Source: Chloroflexota bacterium (GTDB lineage Bacteria > Chloroflexota > Anaerolineae > Aggregatilineales > Phototrophicaceae). Taken from it: a stretch of DNA of 6,440 nucleotides. The first letter of the stretch is position 1, and each line of letters opens with the position of its first letter. Below are positions 1 through 5,562 of the stretch, one piece after another. The notes below the pieces were generated by a model. It searched no databases. It saw nothing but the letters and a program-made list of their open reading frames with translations, and had not been told where the DNA came from. Location: contig JAEZAF010000082.1 of assembly GCA_023430545.1 (NCBI GenBank), forward strand, positions 1 to 6,440. The letters are read 5' to 3'. The position numbers and the translations under genes are program-made.

Positions 1-1067
1 CCCATCCCGGCGGCTTTGGCTGCGTCGTAATACTCCGGCGGGACAGCATGATCGACAAACCACGCGAAGATGTCACCCACACCGGACTGACCCGCCTCAT
101 AGCCGTACAGCCCATCGGTGATGCCGCCATCGACCACGCCGCACATTCCCTCGACATCGCGCAGGATCTCGCCGTTCATGATGTGACAGGTCGAAGTCCC
201 CATAATCATGACCATCACGCCGGGGCCGGTTGCTTTCACCGCAGGCGCGGTCACATGCGCATCGACATTACCGACCGCAACCGGAGTGCCGGGATTCAGG
301 CCGAGTTTCGCCGCCATTGCTTCGGTCAGGCCGCCAGCCTTTGCCCCCAGCGGTGCGAAATCACCGGGGACTTTCTCCGCGATCACGTCACGGAAGCGCG
401 GATGCAGCGCCCCGAAGTAATCCGGCGACGGGTACTGCCCATCCTGTACCAGCATCTTGTAACCAGCGGTGCAGGTGTTGCGTGTCATCACACCGGTGAG
501 CTGCCAGATGACCCAGTCCGCCGATTCGATGAAGTTGTCGATCGCGTCGTAGGTCTCGGGCGATTCTTCGAGGATCTGCAGCAGCTTGCTGAAGAACCAC
601 TCCGACGAATACTTGCCGCCGTAGCGCTGAAGCCATGCCTCGTTGCGTTCGCGTGCTACCGCGTTGATCTTGTCGGCCTGCGGCTGGCTGGCATGATGCT
701 TCCACAGCTTGACGTAAGCGTGTGGCTGATTCCTGTACTCATCGAGGAAGCAGAGCGGCGTGCCATCACGTTTGACCGGCAGTGGACTGCTGGCCGTAAA
801 ATCCGTTGCGATACCGGCGATCTGGTCGGCACTCAGGCCGGCCTTGCGCATCGCATCCGGGATGGTGTGATAGAACACTTCGAGGTAATCCTGCGGGTGC
901 TGCAAGGCCCACTCCGGCGGAAGCGGCTTCGAGCTTCCGGGCAGCGCCTCATCGATCACACCGTGGGGATATTCAAAAACGCTGCTGGCGATTTCGTTAC
1001 CGTTTTCGGTATCGACAATCACCGCACGCCCGGACAGGGTTCCAAAATCGACGCCAATGGTATACAT
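1..1067 (-). CDS. araB: L-ribulokinase (AraB), 3'-truncated by window edge
   Basis: An open frame runs leftward from ATG (1065-1067) without a stop to base 1, giving 355 complete codons of a protein that is usually about 550 residues. It is a FGGY-family carbohydrate kinase that phosphorylates L-ribulose to L-ribulose-5-phosphate in cytoplasmic L-arabinose catabolism. The N-terminus (MYTIGVDFGTLSGRAV) has the phosphate-binding DFGT at residues 7-10. Further AraB-like stretches are GIATDFTASSPLPV (85-98), GGKYSSEWFFSK (150-161), NVDAH (267-271, with the likely catalytic-base Asp269), GTSTCHI (290-296) and GYEAGQSGVGDIFAWF (322-337). These resemble B. subtilis-type AraB and separate it from xylulokinase or glycerol kinase. 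AGGAT lies 7 nt before the ATG and supports this start. The C-terminal ATPase half lies outside the window. The gene diverges from a LacI-type regulator across a palindromic operator, and further ara genes may follow downstream. The identity comes from motif recognition, not a search. Confidence 0.93.
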   Translation of the reverse strand, partial: MYTIGVDFGTLSGRAVIVDTENGNEIASSVFEYPHGVIDEALPGSSKPLPPEWALQHPQDYLEVFYHTIPDAMRKAGLSADQIAGIATDFTASSPLPVKRDGTPLCFLDEYRNQPHAYVKLWKHHASQPQADKINAVARERNEAWLQRYGGKYSSEWFFSKLLQILEESPETYDAIDNFIESADWVIWQLTGVMTRNTCTAGYKMLVQDGQYPSPDYFGALHPRFRDVIAEKVPGDFAPLGAKAGGLTEAMAAKLGLNPGTPVAVGNVDAHVTAPAVKATGPGVMVMIMGTSTCHIMNGEILRDVEGMCGVVDGGITDGLYGYEAGQSGVGDIFAWFVDHAVPPEYYDAAKAAGM

Positions 1068-1097
1068 AAGCAGTATCCTAAATTCCTGAGAGAAAAG

Positions 1098-1127
1098 TTG
1101 TCTATCGTTCTATTTTCTCACTATAAT
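1098..1127 (+). promoter_or_regulatory. Candidate rightward promoter towards the LacI-type gene
   Basis: TTGTCT (1098-1103) and a perfect TATAAT (1122-1127) are separated by 18 bp. The predicted start, near 1134, falls inside the palindromic operator, in much the same geometry as lacO1 at the lac promoter. Transcription from here would give the repressor gene a leader of about 285 nt and would be self-repressed. The -35 matches consensus at only 4 of 6 positions and the element lies in the araB 5' leader, so it could be a chance match in AT-rich DNA. Confidence 0.5.
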
Positions 1128-1131
1128 GTGC

Positions 1132-1151
1132 AATTGTGAGCGCTCACAATT
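1132..1151. promoter_or_regulatory. Perfect palindromic LacI-family operator (lacO-sym identical)
   Basis: AATTGTGAGCGCTCACAATT is a 20-bp perfect palindrome with the central CG typical of LacI/GalR-family sites. It is identical to the idealised symmetric lac operator of the E. coli system. The neighbouring regulator carries Tyr-Gln and Arg at the recognition-helix positions that in E. coli LacI read TTGTGAGC, so self-recognition is strongly implied. The site overlaps the last four bases of the leftward -10 and both predicted start sites, so binding would repress araB and probably the regulator itself. What is seen is the palindrome; the binding partner is inferred. Confidence 0.88.
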
Positions 1152-1176
1152 TAACGTATCGCGCTGGCTTTGTCAA
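1148..1176 (-). promoter_or_regulatory. Leftward promoter of araB
   Basis: Read on the minus strand, a consensus TTGACA (1171-1176) is followed after exactly 17 bp by TAAATT (1148-1153, 4 of 6 matches to TATAAT). The predicted start is near 1141, at the operator centre, which leaves an untranslated leader of about 74 nt before araB. The overlap with the operator indicates repression by steric block of RNA polymerase. No separate activator site is obvious upstream. Confidence 0.72.
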
Positions 1177-1241
1177 AAACATCGGGGGTAGGTAGATGCA
1201 GATGGGAACGGTGACAGATCGTAGCCTTGTCCGGGATGTAG

Positions 1242-1263
1242 GGGCGGGGCTGTGTCCCCGCCC
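1242..1263. repeat. GC-rich hairpin, possible REP/MITE-like intergenic repeat
   Basis: GGGCGGGG (1242-1249) pairs perfectly with CCCCGCCC (1256-1263) across a 6-nt loop, CTGTGT. It is preceded by TGTAG, and a GTAGGGGCG start followed by a self-complementary GC-rich segment is a style often met among dispersed intergenic repeats of environmental bacteria. No T-tract follows on either strand, so it is not a convincing intrinsic terminator. If the rightward promoter at 1098-1127 is used, the hairpin would lie in the 5' leader of the repressor mRNA. Whether it is repeated elsewhere cannot be judged from one copy. Confidence 0.5.
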
Positions 1264-1419
1264 GCTTAAATCCGTCCTGTCGGCTCGTATCGTATCCAAA
1301 CAGCGGACGCGCTGCATAAAATGTAGGGTCTGGACTTGCCCGGCCCACGTTTGATACGAATTTTCAATACGCTTTGGCTTTTGTGATCCAGCGTTTGTCA
1401 TACACCGAAAGAACCACCC

Positions 1420-2439
1420 ATGACTTCATCCCGACGTACAACCCTCGAGGACGTGGCCCGTCTTTGCGGTGTCTCTTACCAGACCGTCTCGCGGGTCATC
1501 AACCAGCAGCCCAATGTCTCTCACAAGACCCGTGCGCGGGTGCTTCAGGCCATTGCGGAGCTGGATTATCGTCCAAACCGGGCAGCACAGAGCCTCGCCG
1601 GGACGCGCTCTCATACCCTGATTATGGTGACTTACGGCTTAAGTCATTACGGCCCCGCGCAGATGGTCGTCAAGATCGAGCAGGCCTGCCGTGCCGCCGG
1701 TTATGACCTGATCTTCATCAACATCGACGAATCACAGGCGGACAGTCCGGCGGATACCCTCGCCTCGATCCGGCGCTGGGATGCGGATGGTCTGCTGCTC
1801 ATCACTCCGGTGGAGACCCTGCACTATGAAGAGATTGTCAGCATGTGGGGCGCGACGCCGCTGGTCTTGATAGGAGGCAGGCCGGGGACATCCATCCCGA
1901 CGATCAGCGTCGATCAGGTCGCCGGGGCGCGGGAAGTGACACAGCATCTGATCCGGTTAGGCCATCACCATATCTGCGAGATCAGCGGGCCGCTGCCGTG
2001 GTTTGATGCCCGGATGCGTCATGAAAGCTGGCAGCAGACCCTGCACGAATCGGGCCTGACTCCCGGCTGTACCATCGAAGGCCGCTGGACGGCAGAAAGC
2101 GGCTATCATGCGGCGCGACAGTTGATCGGGCAGGGCGAGCGCTTTACCGCGCTGCTCGTCGGCAATGATCAGATGGCAATCGGGGCCATGCATGCCCTGC
2201 GTGAACATGGCCTCCGCATCCCGGAGGATGTCTCGGTCGTCGGCTTCGATGACATCCCGGAAGCGGTCTACATCTGGCCGCCGCTGACCACCGTCCGGCA
2301 GGATTTCGACCAGCTTGGCCGCATCGGGGTGGAATACCTGATCCAACGCATTCAAAATCCGGATTCTTCCATTAGTCCGCGTGTCATTCAGCCAGAGCTG
2401 ATCATCCGCGCCAGTACCGCAGCCCTGACAAGCGGCTGA
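1420..2439 (+). CDS. LacI/GalR-family transcriptional repressor, E. coli LacI-like recognition helix
   Basis: This 339-residue protein has the full LacI-family layout. The helix-turn-helix (residues 8-27, TLEDVARLCGVSYQTVSRVI) is followed by the hinge helix (PNRAAQSLAG, 52-61) and a periplasmic-binding-protein-like effector core with a final SVVGFDD segment. Tyr20, Gln21 and Arg25 align with Tyr17, Gln18 and Arg22 of E. coli LacI, and hinge Leu59 aligns with the minor-groove-inserting Leu56. The core also resembles LacI (GPLPWFDAR, GNDQMAIGAM, PPLTTVRQDF), keeping counterparts of inducer-contact Arg197, Asn246 and Asp274. The LacI tetramerisation tail is absent, so a dimer is expected. The ATG is preceded only by a weak GAAAG 8 nt upstream, but the family alignment supports this start. 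Being divergent from araB and beside a matching operator suggests it controls araB. Its inducer is not determinable from sequence; an L-arabinose-related sugar is the contextual guess. It converges with the next gene, leaving 15 bp. Confidence 0.95.
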   Translation: MTSSRRTTLEDVARLCGVSYQTVSRVINQQPNVSHKTRARVLQAIAELDYRPNRAAQSLAGTRSHTLIMVTYGLSHYGPAQMVVKIEQACRAAGYDLIFINIDESQADSPADTLASIRRWDADGLLLITPVETLHYEEIVSMWGATPLVLIGGRPGTSIPTISVDQVAGAREVTQHLIRLGHHHICEISGPLPWFDARMRHESWQQTLHESGLTPGCTIEGRWTAESGYHAARQLIGQGERFTALLVGNDQMAIGAMHALREHGLRIPEDVSVVGFDDIPEAVYIWPPLTTVRQDFDQLGRIGVEYLIQRIQNPDSSISPRVIQPELIIRASTAALTSG

Positions 2440-2454
2440 AGTCTGGCACGGATG

Positions 2455-2835
2455 TCAGCGCGCTTTTGGTTGAAACAGCTCGATTGGATTGCCGGAAGGG
2501 TCGTTCACAATCACCTGCTGACCACCCTGGCCTGTGATAATCTCACTGCGCAGACGGTAACCAGCCTGCGTCAGCTTTTCGACCAGTGCTGGCAGATCCT
2601 CGACTTCGATCTGAATGCGGTTCCAGCCTCCTGGGGCTGGCATCTGTCCATCGGGCATTTGCTGGCCCGCACCACCAGCACCCGGCTGATTGAGCAGCAG
2701 CCAGAGATGACCTCGTGACAATCTGGCAAAACCCGGCGCGGGGTGCATATCGACTTCAAAACCCAGCATTTGAGTATAGAAGGGAAGGGCATCCTCAACG
2801 CTGTTGACGATGTAGCGGACACTGACGGTACTCAT
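2455..2835 (-). CDS. VOC-superfamily (glyoxalase/bleomycin-resistance fold) protein
   Basis: This 126-residue protein is a single vicinal-oxygen-chelate domain made of two beta-alpha-beta-beta-beta modules. The first contains VRYIVNSVEDALPFYTQMLGF (6-26) and the second RIQIEVEDLPALVEKLTQAG (73-92). It ends in the hallmark NDPSGNPIELFQP (111-123), where Glu119 is the usual last metal ligand. The other usual ligand positions do not show the classic His residues (YIV in strand 1, IQIEV in the second module), so a glyoxalase I function is not supported. It may be a binding, resistance or uncharacterised VOC protein. Residues 51-70 form a Gly/Pro/Gln-rich loop between the modules. The ATG (2833-2835) has AAGG 9 nt upstream. 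It is transcribed against the LacI-type gene and away from the serine hydrolase gene, probably as a single cistron. Substrate is unknown. Confidence 0.85.
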   Translation of the reverse strand: MSTVSVRYIVNSVEDALPFYTQMLGFEVDMHPAPGFARLSRGHLWLLLNQPGAGGAGQQMPDGQMPAPGGWNRIQIEVEDLPALVEKLTQAGYRLRSEIITGQGGQQVIVNDPSGNPIELFQPKAR

Positions 2836-2854
2836 ATCAATGCGCCTTATGTTT

Positions 2855-2868
2855 GTTGACAGGTCAAC
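2855..2868. promoter_or_regulatory. Inverted repeat in the VOC gene leader, possible operator
   Basis: GTTGAC-AG-GTCAAC is a 6-2-6 perfect inverted repeat covering the predicted transcription start of the VOC gene. A further GGTCAA lies at 2894-2899, within the putative -35. A repressor site is plausible from position, but no regulator candidate is linked and short dyads arise by chance. Confidence 0.35.
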
Positions 2869-2870
2869 GG

Positions 2871-2899
2871 ATCTTAATCGTCAATCTGCGGATGGTCAA
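2871..2899 (-). promoter_or_regulatory. Candidate promoter of the VOC gene
   Basis: On the minus strand, TTGACC (2894-2899) and TAAGAT (2871-2876) are spaced by 17 bp. This predicts a start near 2864 and a leader of about 28 nt containing the AAGG ribosome-binding site. The -35 matches consensus at 5 of 6 positions and the -10 at 4 of 6. Confidence 0.5.
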
Positions 2900-2998
2900 G
2901 CAGGGCTGCACGGTATTCCTCCCGTGTAAACTGTAAAACTTCGGTGAACTTATATGCATAAAGCCGAACGGCTCTGTATTCCAGATGCTTCTGCCATG

Positions 2999-3004
2999 TA
3001 TTAT
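2999..3004 (+). promoter_or_regulatory. Weak -10-like element before the serine hydrolase gene
   Basis: TATTAT lies about 30 bp before the serine hydrolase start and would put the transcript start near 3011. No -35 of quality is found 16-18 bp upstream. The rest of the 2900-2998 stretch shows no clear alternative beyond AT-rich TTATAT at 2950-2955. This is a tentative call. Confidence 0.25.
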
Positions 3005-3026
3005 AGAAGCGTGAGCCAGATCGGAT

Positions 3027-4325
3027 GTGAATATGACGCGTTTCATGTTTCTGCTTTTCACCCTCTTCCTCGCGCTGATCATCGCGACGACGATGTCGCT
3101 CGATGCCCAGACTGCACCGGTATCCCCGACACCGCCGCCTTCACTGAACACCGCCGCGACAGGATCACCCGCTGTTACATCCGCAGCCACGCTGACGGGT
3201 ACACCGACTGATGCGCCTGAAGCGTCCTTTGACCTGCCGACGATCCCGCCTGATCTGCCAGTCGATCTGCCGGATGAAGTCCGTCTGCTGTGGGCGCAGG
3301 CCATGTCGCAGCCTCACGACTTTTCAGTCGCCTGTATGCCGATGCGCGTCACTGCGCCGACGGTGATGTTCGGCACCGATGCGTTTCCACTGGCGTCTGT
3401 GTCCAAGCTGCTGATTTTTCTTGAGTACGCCATCCGTATTGATTCCGGTGAGATCCCGCTGAATGAGATGGTCTCGGTTGAAATGCTGGAGCGCTACAAT
3501 CTGCCGCGCACCGATCGCGGCGCACATGACCGCTTTATGCAGACCTACCCCGAAGACACGACCATGCTGACGTTGTGGGATGTCGCGACCGAGGGCATGA
3601 TGCAGTACAGCTCCAACGCCGCGTCCGACTATCTGCTGGACCGGCTGTCCCCGGTGGACTGGTCGGCGCTGTACAGCACGCTTCAGCTTTACGACACCAC
3701 CGAGCCGAACTCGCTGACGATGATTCCGCTGCTGATGAACAATCACGAAACCGGTCGGGCCGACGAAGACAACGTCCCGGATCTTTCGGCGCTCGAAGGC
3801 GAAGCCTATCTCGATATGTACGTCAATAACCTGAACTGGCGCGAAGAAGAGATCGATTACCGTTCCAGCCGTATTCAACAGGATCGAACCTCTGGTAGCT
3901 GGCCGGAATGGCAGGTGCAGGCACAGATCCTTCAGCAGCACACCGCAGTCGGCAGTGTCAATGATTTTCGCAATGTGATGCACGCCATCTATGCCAACAG
4001 CGGCAGCCCACTCTCACCCAATGTCCAGTACATGGCCCGCACTGCGCTCCGCTGGAATCACGACTCGTTCATCAACGCCACCTATCTGGAATACGGCTCG
4101 AAGCTCGGCTTTTATTCCGGCGGTGTGCTGACGCTGGTCGCCTATGGTTATCCCATCGGGGCAGAGCCGGTGATCTCTGTCATCTTTATGCGCAACATCC
4201 CGCAGCGGGTGTATCGCGGCCTGCTTGCAGAAGACTCCATCGGGCACTTCGCCCACTGGCTGCACTTCACCACCTGTGCCGATCTTGATGATCTGCTCAA
4301 TGTCCTCGCGGCAGCGCCGCAGTAA
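3027..4325 (+). CDS. Secreted class A beta-lactamase-like serine hydrolase
   Basis: The protein has 432 residues from GTG 3027; ATG 3033, two codons on, is the likelier start because CGGA lies 7 nt before it. An N-terminal hydrophobic segment (about 6-20) ending near DAQ (26-28) looks like a signal peptide, followed by a Pro/Ser/Thr/Ala-rich linker (about 29-68). The catalytic domain shows the three penicilloyl-serine-transferase motifs in order: SVSK (124-127, nucleophile Ser124 and Lys127), SSN (195-197) and KLG (359-361). Glu226-Pro227 sits 31 residues after SSN, near where class A enzymes have Glu166 (36 residues after), but the following Asn is not obvious. SSN to KLG spans 164 residues against about 104 in class A enzymes, implying an insertion of about 60 residues, probably around 245-300. 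Exactly two cysteines (103 and 417) flank the domain and could form a disulfide. It is probably an extracytoplasmic hydrolase of unknown substrate; true beta-lactamase activity is not implied. Confidence 0.82.
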   Translation: MNMTRFMFLLFTLFLALIIATTMSLDAQTAPVSPTPPPSLNTAATGSPAVTSAATLTGTPTDAPEASFDLPTIPPDLPVDLPDEVRLLWAQAMSQPHDFSVACMPMRVTAPTVMFGTDAFPLASVSKLLIFLEYAIRIDSGEIPLNEMVSVEMLERYNLPRTDRGAHDRFMQTYPEDTTMLTLWDVATEGMMQYSSNAASDYLLDRLSPVDWSALYSTLQLYDTTEPNSLTMIPLLMNNHETGRADEDNVPDLSALEGEAYLDMYVNNLNWREEEIDYRSSRIQQDRTSGSWPEWQVQAQILQQHTAVGSVNDFRNVMHAIYANSGSPLSPNVQYMARTALRWNHDSFINATYLEYGSKLGFYSGGVLTLVAYGYPIGAEPVISVIFMRNIPQRVYRGLLAEDSIGHFAHWLHFTTCADLDDLLNVLAAAPQ

Positions 4326-4342
4326 GTCACAAACGTGTATAT

Positions 4343-4358
4343 GCCGGATGAGTCCGGC
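4343..4358. terminator. Hairpin downstream of the serine hydrolase gene, weak terminator candidate
   Basis: GCCGGA-TGAG-TCCGGC is a perfect 6-bp stem with a 4-nt loop, beginning 18 nt after the stop codon. There is no U-tract after it (CCATGCTTATATT), so termination would be weak or need other factors. Its position right after a gene is the main argument for it. Confidence 0.4.
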
Positions 4359-4393
4359 CCATGCTTATATTGAAGACCTCGCGGACGAACTCT

Positions 4394-4406
4394 GTGCAGT
4401 TTGCAC
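4394..4406. repeat. Short inverted repeat in the iolC upstream region
   Basis: GTGCA-GTT-TGCAC is a 5-3-5 inverted repeat lying 15 bp before a larger palindrome. It may be a secondary operator half or a chance dyad. There is too little to assign a function. Confidence 0.25.
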
Positions 4407-4420
4407 GTAGAATAACGCTA

Positions 4421-4436
4421 ACTTGTCCGGACAGGT
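4421..4436. promoter_or_regulatory. Near-perfect palindrome upstream of iolCB, candidate operator
   Basis: ACTTGTCCGGACAGGT is a 16-bp palindrome with 7 of 8 positions complementary and a perfect inner TGTCCGGACA. The GT...AC architecture resembles sites bound by GntR-family regulators, though this is a resemblance only. Its centre lies about 45 bp upstream of the start predicted from the extended -10 element, so activation or blocking of the -35 region are both conceivable. No candidate regulator for it is in the window. Confidence 0.5.
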
Positions 4437-4458
4437 ACGCGCATAATTGCCTGTGATT

Positions 4459-4467
4459 TGATACAAT
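4459..4467 (+). promoter_or_regulatory. Extended -10 promoter element for iolCB
   Basis: TGATACAAT fits the extended -10 pattern (TGnTATAAT) with 5 of 6 hexamer matches. There is no good -35 at 17 bp (GCGCAT), which extended -10 promoters tolerate and which might indicate activator dependence. The predicted start is near 4474, giving a leader of about 57 nt. Confidence 0.5.
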
Positions 4468-4530
4468 CGCGGTAGTGTCGTAATGCTCTCCGCCCGTAAA
4501 AATAGTTTTTGAGAAAAGGCCTTTGAAAAG

Positions 4531-5556
4531 ATGACTTATGACCTGCTCAATATGGGGCGCAGTTCGATTGACCTCTACGCCAACGATATCGGCGTCCCCT
4601 TCGAGCGTATCGGCAGTTTCGCCGCCTATGTCGGTGGATCACCACTCAATATCTGTGTCGGGGCGCGTCGTCTGGGGCTGAACACCGCGCTGCTGACGGC
4701 GGTTGGCGAAGATCCGGTCGGTGATTTTATCCTGCACTTCCTCAATAATGAAGGCATCGCCACCGGGTACATCCCCCGCAAGCCAGGTCACCGCACCAGC
4801 GCTGTCGTCCTCGGCATCGAACCGCCGGATAAGTTTCCCCTCGTCTACTATCGCGACAACTGCGCCGACATCCAACTGAATATCGACGACGTGCTGGCCT
4901 CACCCGTCACGGATTGCAGGGTGTTTCAGTTCGCCGGGACCAATCTCAGCAAAGAGCCGAGCCGCAGCGCGACGATGTTCGCTGCCGAGCTTGCCAAACA
5001 GTCCGGCGCGAAAGTCGTCTTCGATGTCGATTTCCGCCCGGATCAGTGGCACGATGTCCGCGCATTTGGCGTGGTCGTGCGTTCTATCCTGCGGCTGGTT
5101 GATGTCGTGATTGGCACGGAAGACGAACTCAACGCGGCAGTCCTTAGCAGCACCGAGCAGATGGAGCTGACGCACTCACAGGTCTCCGATACGCGTGTCG
5201 CCGGCGATACCACCCACGCGATTGCCACCTTTTTACAGTCTGGGCCGGAAGCCGTGATCGAGAAGCGCGGTTCGCACGGGGCACGTATCCATCTGAAAGG
5301 CACAGCGGATGCGGTCGCAGGCGAAGTGATCGACGCCCCCGGCTTCCCGGTCGAAGTGACCAATATCCTCGGTGCAGGCGATGCCTTCGGCGGCGGCTTT
5401 CTGTACGGCTACGTCCACGGCTGGAGCTGGTATAAGTCCGCCCGGTTGGGGAATGCCTGCGGCGCGATTGTCGTGACCAAACACGGCTGCGCTAACTTCA
5501 TGCCGACGATGGCCGAGATCGAAGCGTTTGTGCAGCCTTATGGCGGATTGGAGTAG
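4531..5556 (+). CDS. iolC: 5-dehydro-2-deoxygluconokinase (IolC)
   Basis: This 341-residue pfkB/ribokinase-family kinase phosphorylates 5-dehydro-2-deoxy-D-gluconate at C6 in cytoplasmic myo-inositol catabolism. It opens with MGRSSIDLYAND (8-19), which matches IolC rather than fructokinase, followed by the pfkB glycine motif YVGGSPLNI (33-41). VYYRDNCADI and FDVDFRPDQW are also IolC-like. The C-terminal pfkB signature TNILGAGDAFGGGFLYG carries the anion hole and catalytic base Asp284 in GAGD (281-284). The segment after IGTEDELNAA is longer than in B. subtilis IolC by my eye. There is no C-terminal DUF2090 fusion, unlike many proteobacterial IolC proteins. The ATG is preceded by a modest AAAGG 11 nt upstream. 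iolB follows after 6 nt, so the two are surely co-transcribed. Sugar specificity is supported by this pairing. Confidence 0.94.
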   Translation: MTYDLLNMGRSSIDLYANDIGVPFERIGSFAAYVGGSPLNICVGARRLGLNTALLTAVGEDPVGDFILHFLNNEGIATGYIPRKPGHRTSAVVLGIEPPDKFPLVYYRDNCADIQLNIDDVLASPVTDCRVFQFAGTNLSKEPSRSATMFAAELAKQSGAKVVFDVDFRPDQWHDVRAFGVVVRSILRLVDVVIGTEDELNAAVLSSTEQMELTHSQVSDTRVAGDTTHAIATFLQSGPEAVIEKRGSHGARIHLKGTADAVAGEVIDAPGFPVEVTNILGAGDAFGGGFLYGYVHGWSWYKSARLGNACGAIVVTKHGCANFMPTMAEIEAFVQPYGGLE

Positions 5557-5562
5557 AGGTCG

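Larger units (their letters stand above)
1068..1419. other. araB / LacI-regulator divergent intergenic region
   Basis: This 352-bp gap between divergent genes holds regulatory DNA only. Its araB-proximal half carries a perfect 20-bp operator (1132-1151) with a promoter signal on each strand. Its distal half carries a GC-rich hairpin (1242-1263) and a smaller inverted repeat, CAGCG-GACG-CGCTG (1301-1314). Immediately before the regulator gene there is only a poor Shine-Dalgarno (GAAAG, 8 nt before ATG) and no good -35/-10 pair that I can find. The open frames crossing this region overlap the operator or hairpin and encode nothing recognisable. Confidence 0.8.

Noticed and set aside
48..1139. 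Long rightward open frame (363 codons) opposite araB
   Set aside because: It is antisense to a clear FGGY kinase frame, reads as His/Arg-rich low-meaning sequence, and runs through the araB start and into the operator. It is a by-product of GC-rich codon usage on the other strand.
1136..1148. CRP/FNR-like site within the palindrome (TGTGA...TCACA)
   Set aside because: The half-sites are separated by 4 bp, not the 6 bp of a CRP site, and the full 20-bp match to a LacI-family operator explains the sequence better.
1242..1263. Intrinsic terminator
   Set aside because: The stem is strong but no T-run follows on either strand, and it lies between divergent genes, so it would terminate neither.
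1144..1401. Leftward 85-codon open frame in the araB/regulator gap
   Set aside because: It overlaps the operator, the araB promoter and the GC hairpin, has no ribosome-binding site I can see and no recognisable domain.
3324..3983. Leftward 219-codon open frame inside the serine hydrolase gene
   Set aside because: It lies antisense within a frame carrying ordered catalytic motifs and a signal peptide, and has no family resemblance.
4225..4410. Small rightward open frame overlapping the end of the serine hydrolase gene
   Set aside because: Most of it is an out-of-frame reading of the hydrolase C-terminus, and it has no ribosome-binding site or domain.
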